The position numbers and the translations under genes are program-made. A stretch of 64,000 bases of DNA, from positions 1,824,001 through 1,888,000 of the forward strand of contig NZ_CP012369.1 of assembly GCF_001267405.1 (NCBI RefSeq), given 5' to 3'. Shown piece by piece: positions 58,984 through 64,000 of this stretch (positions are counted from its first letter, which is position 1; the number at the start of each line of letters is the position of its first letter). Under the pieces are notes generated by a model. The model saw nothing but the letters and a program-made list of their open reading frames with translations, was not told where the DNA came from and ran no database searches. This DNA is from Moorella thermoacetica. Lineage in GTDB: Bacteria > Bacillota > DSM-521 > Neomoorellales > Neomoorellaceae.

Positions 58984-60639
58984 GGCAGCCTCTATAAACC
59001 GGGCCAGCAAGGTATTCGGGCTTTCATCGAGGTCGACGTCGTCCTCCCCTCCCGCCCGCAAAGCAATCAGCTGGGGATGGGGCATAAAGCCCTGTTTCTC
59101 CAGCAACTCCAGGCATTCTTCACCCCTATTCTCCGGCACCAGGAAGACCTGCGGCGTTATGGCCTCGATCAGCCACCCCCTGGCTTCCAGCAGGGCTTTC
59201 ACCTGTTCCGCCAGTTCTTCCTTCTGGCAACGCACCAGCACCCCTTTCACTAAGGAGACCTTCCCCATTTTTGCCGCCCATTCCTCCACCGTTGTAAGAA
59301 CATTGGGCGGTAATTCATACTTGCTGTGTTCCTGCAGGAATTTTAGCATCTCTTCCGGTTGCCGGCCCCTGGTAAAACCCCGGTAAAATGCTTTCTCATT
59401 GAGGCTGAAAATAAACATGCGGTCGGCGCTGACTAGATCGGTAAAGGTGCTTAGCTGCATGAACAGATTGGGGGAGAGTTCCATGGGGGCGATGACTTCA
59501 AAATTGGGTTGCACGATAAAACTGGATGCTTCCGGAAAGAAACCCTCTATCGCCTCCCTGAAAACCTCCCCGTCCGTTTCTTCTACTTCTTGGTCGTGCT
59601 GGAGCAAAACATTAAAGTAGCGGCGGAAAAGATCGGTTATCCTGATGCATCCTTGTTCCAAACCGCCGGCAACCTCAATCAGGCCCAGCCAGAGAAATCT
59701 TTGCAACAACTCCTTGTTATTCGCCAGGATATAATTCGCCTGGGAGGGCGTGTTATACTTATGGATTAGCTGGTAAAGGGCTGGCAAGGAGAGCCATTTC
59801 TCCGGCGGTAATGTTAACAGAAATCCCAGGATATGGGTGGCCCAAATATTACGGCATTGGAAATAACGGTTTATTACCCAGTCGACAAATGTAAGCCATT
59901 GTTTATAGCGCGGTAGCTGCAACCATTGCCAAGTTTTCGCGCTCAACCGGGCGCAACCATTTTTTTCAACTAAAAAGTCATTCGCCCAGGCCACCTCTTC
60001 CAGCAAAAGGTAGCGGCTTTCGTCATCAGGGTAGTGCTGGCAGAGCATGATCTTCTTGCGGTCCCTTTTATAAAAAACACGCTCGGTCTGGGTCACCCTG
60101 ACCTCGCGTTGCAGGACCCCGGCCAGTAAAATATAAAAATCCAGCCAGAAAAAGAGACCGTGGTTTTCCCTTTGTTCCGGTAGCGGGATGCCGTCTTTTT
60201 TTACCAGCAGGGGAAGTACTTTATAGTTGATAAATTTACGTACTTCTAGAGGTAGATCGTAATAATCCAGTCCGTATTCGTTTTCACTTAAAAATATCAG
60301 GCCCCAACCCAGGAGAAGTTCCCGCGCCTCCCTTGCCGCCCTTTTTCCGAGGATTTTGTTGAGCCTCTCATGGACCCTGCTCACCTCATCGTAATAAGGT
60401 TCGCTAAAATGGATTGTTTCCAGCGCCAGTTGGCCTGAAGGCCCGATTTTCTGCCAGAGGGTTTCCAGGTTGTCCGGGGAACTATAATACGCCACCAATT
60501 TATTGTATAATGCCTGCCAGCCGTCCTCTGAACCCCTGCCTGCTCTTTTTCCACCCTTTGTCGCCAAATTCAGATTCCCGGCCAGCTTCTGTAGGAAATC
60601 CAGCGGCGCGTCCTTAAGTATCTCCTGATAACTATCCAT
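58966..60639 (-). CDS. XPB/Ssl2 N-terminal-domain protein, partner of the helicase
   Basis: This 557-residue protein has no helicase motifs. Near its C-terminal third it contains a region that resembles the XPB N-terminal domain (SSFIVQPNFEVIAPMELSPNL ... EMLKFLQEHSKYELPPNV). The same kind of segment occurs at the start of the adjacent helicase. The N-terminal 350 residues are helical and unassigned. In Actinobacteria an XPB-type helicase is likewise flanked by such a partner protein. It follows the helicase by 14 bases with an AAGGAGAG site. A structural partner or adaptor in DNA repair or transcription is likely, but function is not established. Confidence 0.75.
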   Translation of the reverse strand: MDSYQEILKDAPLDFLQKLAGNLNLATKGGKRAGRGSEDGWQALYNKLVAYYSSPDNLETLWQKIGPSGQLALETIHFSEPYYDEVSRVHERLNKILGKRAAREARELLLGWGLIFLSENEYGLDYYDLPLEVRKFINYKVLPLLVKKDGIPLPEQRENHGLFFWLDFYILLAGVLQREVRVTQTERVFYKRDRKKIMLCQHYPDDESRYLLLEEVAWANDFLVEKNGCARLSAKTWQWLQLPRYKQWLTFVDWVINRYFQCRNIWATHILGFLLTLPPEKWLSLPALYQLIHKYNTPSQANYILANNKELLQRFLWLGLIEVAGGLEQGCIRITDLFRRYFNVLLQHDQEVEETDGEVFREAIEGFFPEASSFIVQPNFEVIAPMELSPNLFMQLSTFTDLVSADRMFIFSLNEKAFYRGFTRGRQPEEMLKFLQEHSKYELPPNVLTTVEEWAAKMGKVSLVKGVLVRCQKEELAEQVKALLEARGWLIEAITPQVFLVPENRGEECLELLEKQGFMPHPQLIALRAGGEDDVDLDESPNTLLARFIEAALKKRG

Positions 60640-60653
60640 ACGTTTCTCTCCTT

Positions 60654-62462
60654 TTAACGGCCGGCCTTCTGGCGCCAGGCCATTAAATCGATCACCTTGC
60701 CATCGAGATTTTCCTGCTTTATTACCGCCCCCACGGCCGGCTCGCTTCCCGTGGGCGTCTTCAACGGATAAACCTTATCTCCTTCCTGCTCCAGATCCGG
60801 CCCAATTATCACATAGCGGTAACCCTGCTCTGTGAGAAAGAGCTGCCGGTGGACGGCAAACTCCTGCTCCACCGTCTCCCGGGTAACCAGGGTATAAAAG
60901 CTGGCGGGTAGGCCCCCCTTCTTGGGCCTTAAAATCCGGCCCAAGCGCTGGGCCTCTTCCTGGCGCGAGCCGAAGGCTCCCGAAACCTGGACGGCCACGC
61001 TGGCCTCCGGCAGGTCGATGGCAAAATTTGCCACCTTGGAAACCACCAGGCACTTCAGAGTCCCCTCGCGGAAAGCCTGATAGAGCCTCTCGCGTTCCCG
61101 GTTGCTGGTCTGCCCGGTTATCATGGGTACCCCCAGCCGCCGGGCCAGGCGTTCCAGTTGCTCGAGATACTGGCCGATTACCAGGACCTGTTCGCCCTCG
61201 TGGCGTTTTATAATGTTCTCAACCACAGCCTCTTTTACCGGGTTGGTGGCGGCGATGCGGTACTTGTCCCGCTCACCGGCGGAGGCGTAGTCCAGGCGCA
61301 TCTCCGGCGGTAGATTTAGCCTCACCTCATAGCACGTGGCTTTGGCGATCCATCCCTGGGCCTCGAGCTGCTTCCAGGGTAAATCATATTTCTTGGGACC
61401 GATTAAGGAAAAGACGTCGTCTTCGTGGCCGTCTTCCCGGATCAAGGTGGCCGTCAGGCCCAGGCGCCGGCGCGCCTGGAGTTCGGCCGTAATGCGGAAA
61501 ATGGGGGCCGGCAACAGGTGGACTTCGTCGTAAATTATCAAGCCCCAGTCCTGCTGGTTGAAAAGCTGGAAATTGGGGTAGTCCTCGTTGCGCCGGCGGC
61601 GGTGAGTGATGATTTGATAGGTAGCCACGGTCACAGGCTTTATTTCCTTTTTCTCCCCGGTATATTCGCCCAGCATCTCCGGGGGCAGGTCCGTCTTATC
61701 CCGGATCTCCGCCAGCCACTGCCGGGCAGCCGTGACGCTGGTCACCAGGATTAAAGTGTAACACTGGCAGAGGGCCATGGCGGCAATACCGACAACGGTC
61801 TTACCCGCACCGCAGGGTAAGACGATTACCCCGCTCCCGCCCCGGGAACTACCTCTGGCATAAAAGACCCGCGCCGCCTCCGCCTGGTAAGGGCGCAGGC
61901 TGAAGGTCTCCCCGTTCAAAGTCCTTTCGCGCAGGCTAAATGGTAATGGTGCCCCGGGAATATAGCCAGCCAAGTCTTCCACCGGATAGCCGATCTTGAT
62001 CAGGGCCTGTTTGACCGGTCCCCGCTGCCAGGGGTCGATGGCCAGGGTGCAGGCATCTTGACGCTCCTTGATATACGGCTGGATGCGCTTGTTATTCGAG
62101 ATTTCCGCGGCTATCCCCGGGTCGGCTGTGACCAGCCGCAATCCAGTTCCCCGGGCTACCAGCTTGACTTTGCCGTAACGGCCGACATATTCCCGGATAT
62201 CGGCAACCACATTGGCAGGGAGGGGATACTTGCTGTAATCCGCCAACACCTGGATGATAGTGGCCGCATCCAGCCCGCCGGCAGCCGCGTTCCAGAGGGA
62301 AAGGGGCGTCAGGCGATAGGTGTGAATATGTTCGGGACTCTTCACCAGTTCGGCAAAACGGGCCAGGGCGTCCCGCGCCTCCGGGTAAAGGGGGTTATCA
62401 ACCTCCAGCAGAATGGTCCTGTCGCTCTGGACTACCAGGGGAGCGTCTGACATGTCGGCCAT
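60654..62462 (-). CDS. XPB-like superfamily 2 DNA helicase
   Basis: The 602-residue protein has an N-terminal domain (residues 10-120) like XPB, with LVKSPEHIHTYRLTPLSLWNAAAGG. The helicase motifs are VLPCGAGKTVVGIAA (motif I), IIYDEVHLLP (DEVH, motif II), LTATLIREDGHEDDVF with the RED element typical of XPB, and GSRQEEAQRLGRILRPKKGG (motif VI). XPB is the 3'-5' helicase/translocase of TFIIH. Bacterial relatives are rare and their role (repair or transcription coupling) is little studied. GGAGG lies seven bases before the ATG. Confidence 0.92.
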   Translation of the reverse strand: MADMSDAPLVVQSDRTILLEVDNPLYPEARDALARFAELVKSPEHIHTYRLTPLSLWNAAAGGLDAATIIQVLADYSKYPLPANVVADIREYVGRYGKVKLVARGTGLRLVTADPGIAAEISNNKRIQPYIKERQDACTLAIDPWQRGPVKQALIKIGYPVEDLAGYIPGAPLPFSLRERTLNGETFSLRPYQAEAARVFYARGSSRGGSGVIVLPCGAGKTVVGIAAMALCQCYTLILVTSVTAARQWLAEIRDKTDLPPEMLGEYTGEKKEIKPVTVATYQIITHRRRRNEDYPNFQLFNQQDWGLIIYDEVHLLPAPIFRITAELQARRRLGLTATLIREDGHEDDVFSLIGPKKYDLPWKQLEAQGWIAKATCYEVRLNLPPEMRLDYASAGERDKYRIAATNPVKEAVVENIIKRHEGEQVLVIGQYLEQLERLARRLGVPMITGQTSNRERERLYQAFREGTLKCLVVSKVANFAIDLPEASVAVQVSGAFGSRQEEAQRLGRILRPKKGGLPASFYTLVTRETVEQEFAVHRQLFLTEQGYRYVIIGPDLEQEGDKVYPLKTPTGSEPAVGAVIKQENLDGKVIDLMAWRQKAGR

Positions 62463-62506
62463 AGGTTAACCTCCTGAAAAATATATCTTCTACCGTAGTT
62501 TAGATC

Positions 62507-62532
62507 AAAAAAAGCGGGTGAACAACCCGCTT
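62507..62532 (-). terminator. Intrinsic terminator in the leader of the XPB-type helicase gene
   Basis: On the minus strand AAGCGGGT and ACCCGCTT (8-bp perfect arms, 5-base loop) run into seven Ts. It lies 45 bases before the helicase start, upstream of it in the direction of transcription, with no minus-strand gene further upstream to terminate. It may be an attenuator or end a small RNA. Confidence 0.75.
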
Positions 62533-62714
62533 ACTCCACAATTACCCCGCTCCCCGGCCGGGGGCGGTTGCGATCTAACACCAAGCGATACTTATAACGG
62601 TATCCTGGCGATAGAAAAACCGGCCGGCACTTTTGGTAAGGCCCGGTTCGTGGTATAATGCCGTAGGGACTTGATTAAAAACGAGCTTAAATTAATTATG
62701 GAAGGGAATAGAAA

Positions 62715-63728
62715 ATGGCTGAAATCCAAACCAAGAAAAAAGGACGAATACTGACCGGGGACCGGCCGACAGGGAAGTTGCACCTCGGACATTATGTAGG
62801 CAGCCTCATCAACCGGGTGCGGTTACAGGATGAGTATGATACCTTTCTGATTATCGCCGATGTGCAAGCATTGACTACCAATTTCGAGGAACCCGAAAAG
62901 CTGGCCCGTGATGTCCGGGAAGTCGCCCTGGACTACCTGGCGGCAGGGATCGACCCGGAGAAAAGCACCATTTTCGTCCAGTCTCTGGTACCGGAAATTG
63001 CCGAACTAACTATCTTTTACTCCATGATTATCACCGTCAATACCCTGCGCCATAACCCGACCATCAAGTCAGAAGCCGCCCAAAGGGGCTATACCGACAT
63101 GACCTACGGCTTCCTGGGTTATCCGGTAAGCCAGGCGGCGGATATTACTTTCTGCAAGGCCAACCTGGTGCCCGTAGGTGAGGACCAGTTGCCCCACATT
63201 GAGTTGACCCGGAAGCTTGTCCGTCGCTTTAACAGCCTCTACGGCCCGGTCCTGGTAGAGCCCGAGGCCCTGGTAGGGGAAGTGCCGCGTCTGGTTGGCC
63301 TGGATGGAGCGGCCAAGATGAGCAAATCCCTGGATAATGCCATCAACCTATCCGACCCGCCGGAAGAGGTCGAACGCCGGGTCAAAAATGCAGTAACTGA
63401 CCCGGCCCGCATCCGGGCTACCGATCCCGGCCACCCCGATATCTGTACCGTTTTTGCTTATCATACCGCTTTCAATAAGCCGGTGATTCCGGAGATCGAA
63501 GAATCTTGTAAAAAAGGCGCCATCGGCTGCGTGGCCTGTAAAAAGCGGTTAACAGCCACCCTCAACGAACTGCTGGAGCCCATGCGGGAACGAAGGGCCA
63601 GGTACGAAGCCAACCCTAAATTGGTTGATGAAATCCTCCTGGCCGGGACGGCGCGCGCCCGGGCGGTGGCGAAAGAAACTATGGCCCAGGTCCGGGAAGC
63701 CATGAAGATTAATTATTTTCCCAGTTAG
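62715..63728 (+). CDS. trpS: Tryptophanyl-tRNA synthetase
   Basis: TrpS charges tRNA-Trp. The 337-residue class I synthetase shows ILTGDRPTGKLHLGHYVGSL (HIGH motif as HLGH), VGEDQLPHIELTR and the AAKMSKSLDNAI (KMSKS) loop. A TATAAT at 62654-62659 suggests the promoter, with a poor -35. I found neither a T-box leader nor a GAG/UAG triplet array in its 5' region, so TRAP or T-box control is not visible. AAGGGA precedes the ATG. Confidence 0.95.
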   Translation: MAEIQTKKKGRILTGDRPTGKLHLGHYVGSLINRVRLQDEYDTFLIIADVQALTTNFEEPEKLARDVREVALDYLAAGIDPEKSTIFVQSLVPEIAELTIFYSMIITVNTLRHNPTIKSEAAQRGYTDMTYGFLGYPVSQAADITFCKANLVPVGEDQLPHIELTRKLVRRFNSLYGPVLVEPEALVGEVPRLVGLDGAAKMSKSLDNAINLSDPPEEVERRVKNAVTDPARIRATDPGHPDICTVFAYHTAFNKPVIPEIEESCKKGAIGCVACKKRLTATLNELLEPMRERRARYEANPKLVDEILLAGTARARAVAKETMAQVREAMKINYFPS

Positions 63729-64000
63729 CCAGCTTCGAGTGCCTGATACCATAGCCAAAGTAGATAAGCATCCCGACTATAAACCAGATGGCAAATCTAA
63801 CCAACGTCGCTCCTGGCAAGCTGAAGGTCAGGGCCACGACTCCCAGGGTGGCTACCGGCGCCACCAACCATACGGCGGGAACCCTGAAGGGTCGTTCAAT
63901 TTCCGGGTATCTCAAGCGCATGACCAGGATGGAAATAGAGGTCAGGAGGTAGGCGGTGAGCATGCCGATATTCACCAGTTCCACCAATTCTCCCAGGGAG
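63709..64000 (-). CDS. C-terminal end of an APC-family amino acid permease
   Basis: The minus-strand frame is open to the window edge and reads SLGELVELVNIGMLTAYLLTSISILVMRLRYPEIERPF. A second hydrophobic pair (VAPVATLGVVALTFSL and FAIWFIVGMLIYFGYGI) follows. This is the C-terminal part of APC-superfamily amino acid transporters such as YfnA types. An apparent TTG start at 63987 is spurious since the frame continues. Its stop overlaps the trpS stop by 20 bases, convergent. Confidence 0.82.
   Translation of the reverse strand, partial: SLGELVELVNIGMLTAYLLTSISILVMRLRYPEIERPFRVPAVWLVAPVATLGVVALTFSLPGATLVRFAIWFIVGMLIYFGYGIRHSKLANWENN

Noticed and set aside
62560-62714. T-box or TRAP-binding leader for trpS
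   Set aside because: No T-box sequence (AGGGTGGNACCGCG type), specifier hairpin or series of GAG/UAG triplets is present before the trpS start.

Overview
The window looks like chromosome of a thermophilic, spore-forming, acetogenic Firmicute, most like Moorella (M. thermoacetica or a close relative). This is inferred from gene content, not from a search. The DNA is GC-rich and many starts are TTG or GTG behind strong Shine-Dalgarno sites. Sporulation genes (ytrH/ytrI-like and an alpha/beta SASP), the RNA-binding protein TRAP, a six-gene [FeFe]-hydrogenase operon, two molybdoenzymes, an acetogen-type iron alcohol dehydrogenase and many Fe-S proteins are present.

Layout. 1-9.3 kb: a truncated exported or membrane protein, minC, then a leftward series dnaE, coaD, mtrB (TRAP), a small DUF2007-like gene, pfkA, pyk and a DUF169 gene. 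9.4-14.9 kb: ytrH-ytrI, two very small leftward genes including a SASP, a ykvI-type transporter gene broken by an in-frame TAG, a LysR regulator convergent with a YeiH-type exporter, and a rubrerythrin with a textbook promoter. 15-18.2 kb: tRNA-Pro(CGG), trmL, a DUF503 gene and aconitase. 18.4-28 kb: a hydrogenase regulon. A -24/-12 promoter preceded by two abutting 20-bp palindromes drives hydA-like, two ferredoxin-type, NuoE-like, NuoF-like and NuoG-like genes. They converge on a gene whose product joins a sensory-type [FeFe]-hydrogenase module to a sigma-54 activator. A ferredoxin and nth follow. 28-33 kb: osmC, a pckA with an in-frame TAG, typA and small genes. 34-34.9 kb: an AT-richer patch of decayed genes. 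34.9-41.5 kb: cupin and DUF488 genes, then a TetR-controlled Fe-S/efflux operon with a visible operator. 41.7-51.7 kb: a MetE/UROD-like protein, an exported NarG-like molybdoenzyme with Fe-S and NrfD subunits, and a cytoplasmic nitrate-reductase-like protein behind a PAS/sigma-54 activator. 51.9-64 kb: iron ADH, a structured intergenic element, rlmD-like methyltransferase, CPBP protease, DUF4912 and GH57 genes, superoxide dismutase, an XPB-like helicase with a partner protein, trpS, and the end of an amino-acid permease.

How it fits together. The strongest system is the 18.7-26.7 kb circuit. A putative redox- or H2-sensing sigma-54 activator faces a multi-subunit NAD(P)-linked hydrogenase operon that carries exactly the promoter class such an activator uses. 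The hydrogenase is unusual because the NuoG-like N-terminal domains normally fused to HydA are encoded separately, ending in a stub of a molybdopterin-enzyme domain. Two metabolic genes (pckA and the ykvI type) each carry a single in-frame TAG, and two adjacent small genes are broken at homopolymers. These look like gene decay, strain mutation or sequence error and deserve resequencing. No rRNA, CRISPR array or complete insertion sequence was seen.
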